Part shown: one piece after another, positions 1-9,491 of the stretch
Layout: each line of letters opens with the position of its first letter
How positions within the stretch are numbered: position 1 is the first letter of the stretch
NCBI GenBank assembly: GCA_965276955.1
Contig: CBDIBP010000013.1
Span: 1-64,000, forward strand
Origin: JABDEZ01 sp965276955
Lineage (GTDB): Bacteria; Bacteroidota; Bacteroidia; Chitinophagales; Chitinophagaceae
DNA: 64,000 bases
Direction: 5' to 3'
Made by a program: the position numbers and the translations under genes
Notes under the pieces: model-generated
Told to the model about the DNA's origin: nothing
Databases searched by the model: none
Seen by the model: only the letters and a program-made list of their open reading frames with translations

Positions 1-1281
1 CGATATATTCTCTTCGCTGATGCCACAACCATTATCGCTGATATTAAGCGCAACGTGATTGGTGAGGTGATGTAGTGAGATGGAGAGCTGCCCTTTTTGC
101 TCTTCCATAGCTTCTATTGCATTTATTACAATATTGAGCAGCGCTATCTTTAGCTTCTCTTTATCAGCAAGTATCAGTTGTGCCTCGTTAGGGTAGCTTA
201 CCTGTAGTTTTATCCTCTTTAGTGTAAGCCTGTCTATAGCCGAGGATATTACCTCATCGAGCACAGACTGCAATACGCATTCTTCAAGCGTTATTTCTGT
301 AGGCCGTGACGTGTTAAGCAATTCACTTATGAGGTCATTGATGCGTTTGCCGTTCCGCTGAATTATATTGAGGTATAATAAGGTGTTCTCATCTTTTATT
401 TCCTGCTGCATCTGCTCAACAGACAGAGTAATATTATTCAGGGGATTTCTCACTTCATGAGCGAGCGTGCGCACCAACCTGCCTGCGGCAGCTAATTTTG
501 CCGCTTGCAAAGTGGTCTTTTCTATCTTTTTAAGGTTGGTAATATCATGTATTATTCCTTGCAAATTGATAGTATCAGCGTAATCATCTTCTAAAGTAAG
601 GGTAATGATACACGACCTTTTATCTCCATTTTGGGTGTTGATGACCACATCCCAGTCATTTATCTCTTTGCGCTGCTGTATGGCGTGCTGCAGGTATTTT
701 TTATGTTGCGACTGGTCTATGATATCTACCAGGTTCATCGTTAATATCTCTTCTTTAGTATAGCCCAAGAATGGCTCTACTGCGCTATTGACATCTTTAA
801 AGGAAAGAGACCCATCAGTGATGAATATTATATCTTTTGACTTTTCGAAAATGCCCCTGTACTTGCGTTCGTTAGCTTTTAGTGCCTTTAGTGTAGTAGC
901 GCGCTCAATAGCATACCTGATGCTACGCTCCATTTTCTCTACACTTAACTCGGTTTTTATCAGGTAGTCTACAGCGCCCAATTGCATGGCCTCAATATCC
1001 ACATGATAGTTGCCCTTGCCCGTAAGTAGTATGATAGGTTCCTCACAGTTATTTTCCAATGCTTCTTTGAGCAGGTCTACGCCAGATTTAGCACCTAACA
1101 AATAATCTACAAAATACAGATCATAGTTGCGTGCTATCATGTTATTGAGGGCATCTTTATACCTGGGGCACCAATCTATTTTGTAATTGGCGCCAGGGAT
1201 ATGCTTGATATATTCACTGGTGAGAATAAAATCATCCTGGTCGTCATCTACGATCAATATTCTGACAGCAGTATTTGGCAT
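1..1281 (-). CDS. Response receiver-PAS-histidine kinase (3' end cut by window)
   Basis: My own reverse-strand translation gives a frame open from the ATG at 1281 to the window edge (427 codons). It starts MPNTAVRILIVDDDQDDF, the acidic pocket of a receiver domain, with the phosphoacceptor Asp in YFVDYLLG. A PAS domain follows (KYRGIFEKSKDIIFITDG), then a HisKA domain with LAHEVRNPLNNI and the start of an ATPase domain with N-box NAIEAMEEQ and G1 box ISDNGCGI. The frame runs off the window inside the ATPase domain. It lies 17 bases after the upstream PAS kinase on the same strand, so it is probably the last or a late gene of the rpoN-led operon. The N-terminal receiver suggests input from another kinase, possibly the neighbouring one. 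The domain call is secure; the partner is inferred. Confidence 0.9.
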   Translation of the reverse strand, partial: MPNTAVRILIVDDDQDDFILTSEYIKHIPGANYKIDWCPRYKDALNNMIARNYDLYFVDYLLGAKSGVDLLKEALENNCEEPIILLTGKGNYHVDIEAMQLGAVDYLIKTELSVEKMERSIRYAIERATTLKALKANERKYRGIFEKSKDIIFITDGSLSFKDVNSAVEPFLGYTKEEILTMNLVDIIDQSQHKKYLQHAIQQRKEINDWDVVINTQNGDKRSCIITLTLEDDYADTINLQGIIHDITNLKKIEKTTLQAAKLAAAGRLVRTLAHEVRNPLNNITLSVEQMQQEIKDENTLLYLNIIQRNGKRINDLISELLNTSRPTEITLEECVLQSVLDEVISSAIDRLTLKRIKLQVSYPNEAQLILADKEKLKIALLNIVINAIEAMEEQKGQLSISLHHLTNHVALNISDNGCGISEENIS

Positions 1282-1298
1282 GGTCTCTAAAATGTGAT

Positions 1299-2840
1299 CT
1301 ATGCGATCTGGTTATGTTCTGGTAATATAAAGGTAAATCGAGCACCAATAGTGGGTAAGTTCTCTGCGTATATGATACCGTTGTGGTGCTCGATTATCTT
1401 TTTGCATATAGCGAGCCCGATGCCAGAACCCGGATATTCTGTTTTGCCATGTAAACGCTGAAATATCTGGAAAATGCGCAACGCATACTCATCCTCGAAA
1501 CCAATACCATTATCTGTTATCTCGATCTTATGGTAGGTGACGCCTGGAGGCAGCTCGTAACTGAAAACCTCCTCGGAAGTGAGTGACCGAGAGGCTATAT
1601 TTATAGCCGGGACAATATGCGGATCTCTGAACTTAATGGCATTACTAATGATATTCTCAAACAATTGTTTCATCTGCGTCATAGATGCGTGGATGGTAGG
1701 CAATTGCGTACTGCGAATAACTGTACCCGTTTCATCAATGGTGAGTTCAAGATCTGTTTTTACCTGCTGCAGTATAAAATTTAGGTTTATAGATGCAAAT
1801 GGGATGGTAGATCTTGATATGCGTGAGAACTCAAGCAGATTATTAATAAGAGAGCGCATGCTCTCTGCCGATGCCATCATCCGCTCCAGGTACATTATAC
1901 CATCGCCGGTGAGTACATCTTTATATTTTTCATTCAGCCTGTCGCTGAACGTACTTATTTTTCGTAATGGTTCCTGAAGGTCGTGGCTGGCAACGTAGGC
2001 AAATTCTTCAAGATCCTTATTTGACCGATTCAACACTTTTACACTATTTCTCAGGTCTTCTTCTGTTTTGCGTTGCGTGCTGACATCTTTTATGCTGCCT
2101 ACCAATTTCTCTGGCTTCCCTTTATCGTTGTAAATTATTTTGCCTAAAGTATGTATTGTTTTTATATTGTTATTCCTAGTAATGATTCTGTACTCAATAT
2201 CAATATCATCGCCTGACCGTAAAGGATCTTCGAAAATATGGTTCGCTATTACTCTATCCTCATGATGTATAGCGTTCTTTATTATGGAAAGATCCAGTTG
2301 TGTCTTTTGTGGATCTTCCTCATAGATCTTATATATACCATCAGTCCAGAAAACTTTATCCTGTTCTATAAGCCACTCGAAAGTGCCGAAATCTATATCA
2401 TTGAATTGTTTAAAAAACAGCTCCCTTGTATCAAAAGAAATAAAGGGCAGGTGCCAAGTTGAAATATCTAATAATAACAGCAACTCATATAGCTCCTGCC
2501 CCCGCTCGCTGGCCTGGGAGAGTGGGGATGCGTATATGTATACCTGTGAATAAACGTCATTTGCCTGCAGGCGGTATACCATGTATTTATTCCGGGCAAG
2601 CGTATCCTTACTTACATTTTGAAGCTGGATCTTTAATCTTTCCTGCTGACTACTATCCAACAGTTGTGATAACGAGGATATTGTTTCTGCCTCATTAACT
2701 GTGTTGCTATAAAAGTTTGACCGGAACTGTTCATTAGAAAATTCGATCTTGAGATCATCCTTATTAATAACAACAATTGAAGCAGGTCCGGACCTAACGA
2801 TGTCGAGTAAAAATGAATTATCTAATATTGTTTCATTCAT
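1299..2840 (-). CDS. PAS-domain sensor histidine kinase
   Basis: This is a soluble histidine kinase of 513 residues from the ATG at 2840; a TTG at 2891 in the same frame would add 17 residues and overlap the preceding coding region. The N-terminal half holds a degenerate PAS-like region and a second, clearer PAS domain with a PAC-like end (KLVGSIKDVSTQRKTEEDL). The HisKA box is ASHDLQEPLRKI, with His about residue 286. The ATPase domain shows NIISNAIKF, ITDNGIGF, IFQRLHG and GSGIGLAI. No transmembrane segment is visible, so it should sense a cytoplasmic signal. It sits between the sigma-54 activator and the receiver-kinase gene on one strand, and its kinase core closely resembles the CHASE3 kinase on the other side of rpoN. 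The target regulator is inferred to be the adjacent NtrC-type protein. Confidence 0.9.
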   Translation of the reverse strand: MNETILDNSFLLDIVRSGPASIVVINKDDLKIEFSNEQFRSNFYSNTVNEAETISSLSQLLDSSQQERLKIQLQNVSKDTLARNKYMVYRLQANDVYSQVYIYASPLSQASERGQELYELLLLLDISTWHLPFISFDTRELFFKQFNDIDFGTFEWLIEQDKVFWTDGIYKIYEEDPQKTQLDLSIIKNAIHHEDRVIANHIFEDPLRSGDDIDIEYRIITRNNNIKTIHTLGKIIYNDKGKPEKLVGSIKDVSTQRKTEEDLRNSVKVLNRSNKDLEEFAYVASHDLQEPLRKISTFSDRLNEKYKDVLTGDGIMYLERMMASAESMRSLINNLLEFSRISRSTIPFASINLNFILQQVKTDLELTIDETGTVIRSTQLPTIHASMTQMKQLFENIISNAIKFRDPHIVPAINIASRSLTSEEVFSYELPPGVTYHKIEITDNGIGFEDEYALRIFQIFQRLHGKTEYPGSGIGLAICKKIIEHHNGIIYAENLPTIGARFTFILPEHNQIA

Positions 2841-2883
2841 GATATTTACTTCAGAAATAAAAGAGGGCTTGTGAATATACGGA

Positions 2884-4345
2884 TCAATCAATGTTGAACT
2901 CTTTGAATTGCTTCATTTTGTTATACAATGTTTTCCGATCTACGTTCAGTAGTTTGGCTGCTTTACTTTTATTAAAGTTGGCCTGTTTCAGCGCATCTAA
3001 AATGACCTCATACTCGGCATCAAGGTTAGCGCTTTTTAATTTGTTTTCGTATGAAACAGGTGCTGGTGCTGCGACATGGGTAGGCTGAGATTCAGGGATG
3101 GTGTGCTGTGCCGGTGTGGCATCGAATTGCAATTTGTGGAAATTCACAATTTCGAATGGAAGCGACCTGATCTCTACAAATCCATCATCAGTGAGTAGTG
3201 TAGACCTTTTTATAACGTTCTTTAATTCGCGCAGATTACCATACCATACGTAGTTACGGAATATGTCCTCAACTTCCTTTGGTGAAGCCCTTTACATTCT
3301 TTCCTAATTCTGCATTCGTAAGTTTGAGGAAGTGATTAGCGAAGATCATGATATCGCCTTTGCGATCGCGCAACGGTGGCACCTCAATGCTAAATTCGTT
3401 GAACCTGTGGTAAAGATCTTCTCTGAACTTTCCGTTACGGGCGGCATCCCATAGTTTTTCGTTACTGGCCACAATGATACGGAGGTCGAGTTCAATATCC
3501 TTATTGCCACCGACCCTTCTTATTTTGCGTTCCTGTACTACGCGCAGCAGTGATACTTGTATCTCGTAAGAGAGGTTACCGATCTCATCAAGGAAAATAG
3601 TGCCTTCGTTAGCATATTCAAGGCTTCCTATTTTTTGGTTGAGTGCACCGGTGAATGCACCTTTTTCATGCCCGAACAGTTCGCTACCAGCCAGGTCTTT
3701 CGACAGGGCACCGCAATCTATGGCCACAAAAGGCTTATTTGCTCTTTTGCTTTTGTTGTGTATCTGCTGTGCAATAGCCTCTTTACCGCTACCGCTCTCA
3801 CCATATATGATAACGCTATAGTTGGTTGGGCCTACTAATTCTATTTGCTTAATAATATTAGCAAACTCAGGGCTATCGCCCATGATATAATTGTCGTTAA
3901 AAACAGTTTTGCCTTTTGGTGCCGGTGCATTAGTGGCAGCCGGTGCGGCAGTAGTAACAGGGCGGGCCTGGCCTTGCTCCTTCACAGGGTCTGCTAATGC
4001 TTTTTTGATGGTCAGGATGATCTCATCTGGAAACAATGGTTTTGTAACATAATCATAAGCACCAAGTTTCATTACTTCCACTGCATCCTTTACATCACTG
4101 TAACCTGTAATGATGATGACCGGAGCATGCGGATGCATTTCTTTTATCTTACCCAACAGTACCATGCCCGTCATATCTTCAAGACGAAAATCGCAGAGCA
4201 CAAGGTCGGGCCGGTTCTTTTTCATCCACTCAATAGCAGCAGCGCCGCTATTTGTGCCAGCTACTTCATAACCATTGCGTGTGAGGAAACGGTTGAGCAA
4301 AAGGCACATGTCATTGTCATCATCAACAACTAATATTTTGTTCAT
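2884..4345 (-). pseudogene. Sigma-54-dependent NtrC-type response regulator, split by a 1-base frameshift
   Basis: The first part (4345 to 3269) encodes a receiver domain (MNKILVVDDDND, phosphoacceptor Asp52 in LVLCDFRLED) and an AAA+ domain with Walker A GESGSGKE, the sigma-54-contacting GAFTGA loop and GTIFLDEIGNL. It ends abruptly at VKGFTKGS. In the next frame the protein resumes as KEVEDIFRNYVWYGNLRELK and ends in a Fis-type helix-turn-helix (NKSKAAKLLNVDRKTLYNKM). Skipping one G at 3276-3277 restores a 486-residue protein of normal family size, with every expected domain. Being directly downstream of rpoN, it should be an enhancer-binding activator of sigma-54 promoters. The break may be a sequencing or assembly error, a real inactivation or, less likely, +1 frameshifting. 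A separate 87-residue gene in the second part is unlikely. Confidence 0.85.
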
Positions 4346-4384
4346 CTTCTGTGTGTGTGTATGTACTGGTATAAATGTAAGATT

Positions 4385-5800
4385 TTATGCCCACACTGCT
4401 CTTATTTGAGCTATGGGTATACGCATTTGTTCGCGATATTTTGCTACAGTGCGCCGAGCTATATTGTAGCCTTTTGCGGAAAGTATATTTACTAATTGCT
4501 GATCGGTGTACGGATGGCGCTTGTCCTCGCTCTGTATAGCTTCTTCTATTACAGACTGTATCACTTTATTGCTTATCACTTCACCTTTCTGGTCGGCAAT
4601 ACCTTCACTGAACAGGTCTTTGAGATAAATGAGGCCAAAATGAGTTTCTGCATACTTATTGCTGGTGATACGCGATATGGTAGATATATCCATGCCTGTG
4701 ATCTCTGAGACATTTCTCAGTACCATAGGTTTCAATAGGCGTATATCGCCCTCTATAAAATATTCTTCCTGAATTTTTACAATGCATTGCATGATGCGCA
4801 TCATTGTATCTTCCCGCTGCTTTACTGCATTTACGAACCATTGTGCTGACTGCAGTTTGCTTTTTACATATTGGTTGGTACTTCTGTCGCGGGCGCTAAC
4901 TTGCTGCGATAGCTGATCATAAAGTGTTTGGTTCACAAATACTGCTCCTGCACGGCTGCTATACAAGTTCACCTGTACAGTATCGCCATAGCGAGTAATT
5001 ATAAAATCAGGTATTATGGTATTTTTTGGGTCGTTATTAGATGATTCGGTAACCGGATGAAACTTTAAACTACCTATAAGGCCCAGAACTACCCTCAGCT
5101 CTTCTTCATCAATATTAAGTGCATGGTGTATCTTTTCGAACTGGCGATGCATCAGATCGCTGAAGTGATGCTGAATGAGGTTTATGGCGCACCGTACATC
5201 GGGGCGTTTCTGATTCATGTTCTTTAACTGTATCAACAAACACTGGCCTACACTGGTAGAGCCGATGCCCAAAGGCTCTAAGGTTTGTACTATAGCCAAG
5301 CCTTTTTCTACCCTTTCAGTTTCTACCAGGGACTGGAAATGAAATGACATATCATCTGCCACTTCATCGAGCGGGCGGTCCATCAGCCCATGCTGGTTCA
5401 ATATATCTATGATATACTCAGCACATGCCAGGTCTTCTTCCGGCAGTGTGAGTAACCGCAATTGCTGTTTTGCATCATCCTTAAAATGGCTGGTGCTGCT
5501 GATAGCAATATTGGGTGTTTGCTCTGTATTGAAATAGTTTTGATATTCAGATCGGTAATCTGGTATGTCGTCATAACCGTGCTCATCCCAGTCTGAATAG
5601 TCCTGTACGCCATCCTTTGTCGGACTTTCTGAGTCCTCGAAATTATCCTCGGTGTTATTCTCCAGGAATGGGTTCTCTTCCAATTCATTTTTTATTCTCT
5701 GCTCCAGCTCAATGGAATTGAGAAAGTAAAGATTCAATAACTGGATTTGCTGAGGCAGTATTTTCAGCTGTTGTTTCTGGCTCTGTTGTTGTGAGATCAT
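4385..5800 (-). CDS. rpoN: RNA polymerase sigma-54 factor
   Basis: This is the sigma-54 subunit that directs RNA polymerase to -24/-12 promoters and needs an ATP-driven activator. All three regions are visible in 471 residues. The glutamine-rich activator-interacting region I is at residues 3-30 (QQQSQKQQLKILPQQIQLL). An acidic linker (region II) spans about residues 40-80. The core-binding and DNA-binding domains follow, ending with a perfect RpoN box ARRTVAKYRE at about 448-457. The length is normal. It is the first gene of a minus-strand set, 39 bases before the NtrC-type regulator, so sigma factor, activator and kinases are probably co-transcribed. The start ATG at 5800 is supported by the conserved region I beginning immediately after it. 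Confidence 0.97.
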   Translation of the reverse strand: MISQQQSQKQQLKILPQQIQLLNLYFLNSIELEQRIKNELEENPFLENNTEDNFEDSESPTKDGVQDYSDWDEHGYDDIPDYRSEYQNYFNTEQTPNIAISSTSHFKDDAKQQLRLLTLPEEDLACAEYIIDILNQHGLMDRPLDEVADDMSFHFQSLVETERVEKGLAIVQTLEPLGIGSTSVGQCLLIQLKNMNQKRPDVRCAINLIQHHFSDLMHRQFEKIHHALNIDEEELRVVLGLIGSLKFHPVTESSNNDPKNTIIPDFIITRYGDTVQVNLYSSRAGAVFVNQTLYDQLSQQVSARDRSTNQYVKSKLQSAQWFVNAVKQREDTMMRIMQCIVKIQEEYFIEGDIRLLKPMVLRNVSEITGMDISTISRITSNKYAETHFGLIYLKDLFSEGIADQKGEVISNKVIQSVIEEAIQSEDKRHPYTDQQLVNILSAKGYNIARRTVAKYREQMRIPIAQIRAVWA

Positions 5801-5880
5801 GGTTATTGCATCAATAAATTACACATAGTGTAAGGCAACGTTGGAGCCAAATTTATAACACTTATATATATTTTATTTAA

Positions 5881-5907
5881 AAATGCATAAGTCTCTTATA
5901 TGCATTT
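5881..5907. repeat. 9-bp inverted repeat in the rpoN/kinase divergent region
   Basis: The AT-rich 213-base region between the divergent rpoN and CHASE3 kinase genes holds AAATGCATA (5881-5889) and its exact complement TATGCATTT (5899-5907), separated by 9 bases. A run of six T follows at 5915-5920. It could be an operator for one of the divergent genes or a weak hairpin. No protein can be assigned. Confidence 0.4.
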
Positions 5908-6013
5908 AAATAGGTTTTTTACGCCCAACAGATTTGTTTTATTCCATTTATTTATATTTCAAATTGATCGTTGTAATGAGGAAATTGTTCTACAAAATGT
6001 AGAAATTTGAGCG

Positions 6014-7408
6014 ATGAAAAAAAGGTTGCGGACCATACTTATTGCTTTTTCAATATCTTTTTTATTGATGGCAGGTCTTGCATTCTTTTCAATGGAGCGG
6101 TTCGCTACACTCATCAAATACTCGAATGACGTAGACCATACACACCTGGTAATATCGAAACTATACAACACTGAAGGTTACGTAAAAGATCTGGACCGTG
6201 GAGAACGGGGGTACATGCTGACCAAGGATACAGTATACTCCAATCGCACATTGAGGGCGATAGACAGTTTAAACAACTGCCTGAATGTACTGAGGACGCT
6301 CACCGAGGATAACAAATTACAACAAAATAACCTTGTACAATTAAAGGGTATCATCACTTTAAGGGTACAGGATATAAAGGATAACTTTCGCTATCTGGAT
6401 ACTGCAACGGCAACGAAACCATCGATCTATTATGATGATGGCCGAAAGCAAATGCTGGACTGTGTGAAGCAAATGCGGGTGATGCATAATATTGAAAATG
6501 CACTGCTTGCAGAACGATATAAGAACGAACAGTTTTACCAGACACTTACATCAAATGCTATAAAATATATTATTGTACTGTTCTTCGTGCTAACACTTGT
6601 ATTGTTCATACTGATGCTGCGAGAATTGAAAAGAAGGATGCAATACCAGGATGAGCTGCAAGCCAAGGTAATAGACCTAAAAAGATCACATTCAGAATTA
6701 GAGCAAATAGCTTACGCCTCATCGCACGATCTACAAGAGCCGCTGAGGAAGATACAGGTATTCAGCAACAGGTTACTTTTCCTGAAAAAGAATGACATGG
6801 ATGAAGAAAGCCGCAACACCATGGAACGTATAAATGCAGCGGCAAGCAGGATGCAAGACCTAATAGAGGAGTTGGTGAACCTAACCTCCCTGACCACGGA
6901 CACTACTAAAGAAAGACTTAGCCTGAACATACCTTTTAAAAGTGCTATGGGTGACCTGGAGGGGAAAATAGAAGATAAGAATGCTGTAATTGAATATGCG
7001 GGGCTGCCTTATGTGAAGGGTAATAATGACCAGTTGAAAATACTTTTCAAAGCGCTGCTGGATAATGCCTTGAAGTTTTCGAGAGTCGATGTTCGTCCTG
7101 AAATAAATATTACCTGCGACACGGTAACGGGCGAAGAGTTACTGGAAAACTTCAGACGATTGTCTCATGATAAATATCACAGGATAACTATATCGGATAA
7201 TGGAATAGGTTTTGAGAATAAATTCGCGCATAAGTTATTTCGTATATTCCAGCGGCTGCACAACCGGGAATCTGAGTATGAAGGGAAGGGGATCGGGCTT
7301 GCCATTTGCCAGCGTATAATGACCAACCATGAAGGTTATATTCTCGCCTATGGTCATATAGAGGTTGGCGCTACTTTCAAGCTTTATTTTCCTATTACGG
7401 AAAAGTAA
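6014..7408 (+). CDS. CHASE3-domain membrane sensor histidine kinase
   Basis: A 464-residue histidine kinase. Transmembrane helix 1 (about residues 7-27) is followed by an extracytoplasmic CHASE3-type helical sensor domain with the characteristic DLDRGERGYMLT segment. Transmembrane helix 2 (about 183-202) leads to a short coiled linker and a HisKA box ASSHDLQEPLRKI with His238. The ATPase domain shows LLDNALKFSR, ISDNGIGF, IFQRLHN and GKGIGLAI. No response regulator lies next to it on the plus strand. Its kinase core closely resembles the PAS kinase beyond rpoN, suggesting paralogy within the same signalling locus. The start ATG precedes the typical positively charged N-terminus. The ligand is unknown. 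Confidence 0.93.
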   Translation: MKKRLRTILIAFSISFLLMAGLAFFSMERFATLIKYSNDVDHTHLVISKLYNTEGYVKDLDRGERGYMLTKDTVYSNRTLRAIDSLNNCLNVLRTLTEDNKLQQNNLVQLKGIITLRVQDIKDNFRYLDTATATKPSIYYDDGRKQMLDCVKQMRVMHNIENALLAERYKNEQFYQTLTSNAIKYIIVLFFVLTLVLFILMLRELKRRMQYQDELQAKVIDLKRSHSELEQIAYASSHDLQEPLRKIQVFSNRLLFLKKNDMDEESRNTMERINAAASRMQDLIEELVNLTSLTTDTTKERLSLNIPFKSAMGDLEGKIEDKNAVIEYAGLPYVKGNNDQLKILFKALLDNALKFSRVDVRPEINITCDTVTGEELLENFRRLSHDKYHRITISDNGIGFENKFAHKLFRIFQRLHNRESEYEGKGIGLAICQRIMTNHEGYILAYGHIEVGATFKLYFPITEK

Positions 7409-7589
7409 TATTATCAATTATTTGGTGATCGAATAAATATTATTGTCCGCAATCGTTTGCGGTATATGTGTGCTGTATTTCTACCCTGATTAATTTTTAT
7501 CTTTCCGTATAAGTAAGGAAGTGCCGCATGATAGCCTATCATTCACTGGGTCTTTTGGGTGCCTTTCCTTTTTAATTGTATATTCTATT

Positions 7590-9485
7590 ATGCTGCGTAA
7601 AGGTCTATTATTTATTCTGCTGCTGTCCTTTTACAAGCCACATGCCCAGGAAAGTTTATCGCGGCAGATGGCGGCTACGGCTATGGAGTTGTGGAAGGAC
7701 TCGCTGATAATGAAACCGGGTGTGCCGGTGAAATGGGCGTATGATGAAGGCGTGCTGCTGGAGGGAATGGAAGGGCTGTGGAAGAACACCGGAGATGGAA
7801 AATACTTTGCCTTTATGAAGAAAAGCATGGATCTCTTTGTTACGGACAGTGGCACCATAAGGCGCTACAAGTATAGCGACTACACCCTGGACAATATAAA
7901 GAATGGCCGCATACTGCTGACCCTATACAAGGTGACCAACCAGGAAAAATATTATAAAGCAGCCAAGCTGCTGCGCGACCAACTGCGAGAGCAACCCCGT
8001 GTAGCCACAGGTGGTTTCTGGCACAAGAAAATATATCCGCACCAAATGTGGCTGGATGGGCTGTACATGGCGGAGCCATTTTATGCAGAATACGCCGCAA
8101 CATTCAACGAGCCTGAAGCTTTTGCGGATATAGCCAGCCAATTCATACAGATGGAGCGGTATGCAAAGGACCCGAAGACCGGATTGATGTATCATGGATG
8201 GGATGAGCGCAGGGAGCAGAAGTGGGCAGATAAATCAACAGGCAACTCGCCTACCATATGGGGAAGGGCTGTGGGCTGGTATGCAATGGGACTGGTGGAT
8301 GTTATTGGGTACTTCCCAGAGCATGATGTGCATCGCGATAGCCTTATACATATACTGAACAGACTTGCCGCTTCTATACAAAAAGTACAAGACCCGAAAA
8401 CAGGCGTATGGTATCAGGTGATGGACCAGGCTGGCCGGAAAGGAAACTATCTGGAATCATCATCGTCTTGCATGTTCGTGTACACACTGGCAAAAGGTGT
8501 ACGGCGCGGTTACCTACCGGCTAAGTACCTGGCTGTGGCCCAAAAAGGCTATGAGGGTATAAAAAAACAATTTATAACACAGCGTGCACCAGGACAGGTA
8601 GACCTGAACGGCATAGTAGGCGCTACAGGGCTGGGTGGGGATCCGTATCGAGATGGGAGTTATGAATATTACCTGAGCGAAAAAGTGGTGACCAATGACC
8701 CTAAGGGCGTAGGGGCATTCCTGCTGGCTGCCAATGAAATGGAAATAGTGCCTACGCAACATGTAGGCGCAGGCAAAACCGTTTTGCTGGATAATTACTT
8801 TAATAACGAAACGAAGAAGGACGCGGCCGGTAATACTGTTTCTTTTCACTACACATGGAACGACCGGGCGAATAGTGGCTTTTCTACCCTGGGTCACATC
8901 TGTTACAAATATGGCGCAAAAACCGCTACGCTGAAGACCGCACCTACTGCGCAAAATTTAAAAGATGCAGCAGCATATATAATAGTAGACGCAGATACCA
9001 AGTATGAGACAGCGCAGCCTAACTATGTAAGCGATGGGGACGTGAAGCAAATAAAGGATTGGGTAAAAGCAGGTGGTACGCTGGTAATAATGAGCAACGA
9101 CAGTAGTAACTCAGAATTTACGAATTTCAATAAGCTGGCAGAGGCGTTTGGCATTCATTTTAACGAAGATTCGAGGAACAAAGTGATCGGTAATCATTTT
9201 GAAACGGGTACTTTTTACTTGAAGGACAACCCGGTATTTAAGACCGGGAAGAAAGTGTATATGAAAGAAATAGCCACGTTGAGGATAAAACCACCTGCTA
9301 AGACGTTGTTCATGGATGGTAAGGATGTAATAATGGCTATTGCAAAAGTAGGAAAGGGCAGGGTATTCGCCGTAGGTGACCCGTGGCTGTATAACGAATA
9401 TACGGATGGGCGAAAACTACCGGCAGACTATCAGAACTATGAGGCTGCTGAAGATCTGGTAAAATGGCTTTTAACCGAAAAATAA
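7590..9485 (+). CDS. Secreted GH88/GH105-type unsaturated glucuronyl/rhamnogalacturonyl hydrolase with extra C-terminal domain
   Basis: This predicted enzyme removes unsaturated uronic acids from oligosaccharides made by pectate or rhamnogalacturonan lyases. I chose the ATG at 7590, which opens directly on a signal peptide (MLRKGLLFILLLSF, cleavage near HAQES); an upstream start at 7521 would bury it. The (alpha/alpha)6-barrel covers about residues 25-405, with the motifs KWAYDEGVLLEGM, HQMWLDGLYMAEPFY (Asp156 likely catalytic) and WGRAVGWYAMG. About 215 further residues form a second domain resembling DUF4350/glutamine-amidotransferase-like folds (AAAYIIVDADT, WVKAGGTLVIMSNDSSN, GKGRVFAVGDPWLYN). 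It leads an apparent operon with pectinesterase, kduD and kduI, which supports a pectin substrate. The exact linkage specificity is not determined. Confidence 0.88.
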   Translation: MLRKGLLFILLLSFYKPHAQESLSRQMAATAMELWKDSLIMKPGVPVKWAYDEGVLLEGMEGLWKNTGDGKYFAFMKKSMDLFVTDSGTIRRYKYSDYTLDNIKNGRILLTLYKVTNQEKYYKAAKLLRDQLREQPRVATGGFWHKKIYPHQMWLDGLYMAEPFYAEYAATFNEPEAFADIASQFIQMERYAKDPKTGLMYHGWDERREQKWADKSTGNSPTIWGRAVGWYAMGLVDVIGYFPEHDVHRDSLIHILNRLAASIQKVQDPKTGVWYQVMDQAGRKGNYLESSSSCMFVYTLAKGVRRGYLPAKYLAVAQKGYEGIKKQFITQRAPGQVDLNGIVGATGLGGDPYRDGSYEYYLSEKVVTNDPKGVGAFLLAANEMEIVPTQHVGAGKTVLLDNYFNNETKKDAAGNTVSFHYTWNDRANSGFSTLGHICYKYGAKTATLKTAPTAQNLKDAAAYIIVDADTKYETAQPNYVSDGDVKQIKDWVKAGGTLVIMSNDSSNSEFTNFNKLAEAFGIHFNEDSRNKVIGNHFETGTFYLKDNPVFKTGKKVYMKEIATLRIKPPAKTLFMDGKDVIMAIAKVGKGRVFAVGDPWLYNEYTDGRKLPADYQNYEAAEDLVKWLLTEK

Positions 9486-9491
9486 CAGACC

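Noticed and set aside
2884..3147. Separate 87-residue Fis-like gene
   Set aside because: It is the displaced C-terminal part of the NtrC-type regulator; the preceding in-frame codons already encode the rest of its AAA+ domain end.
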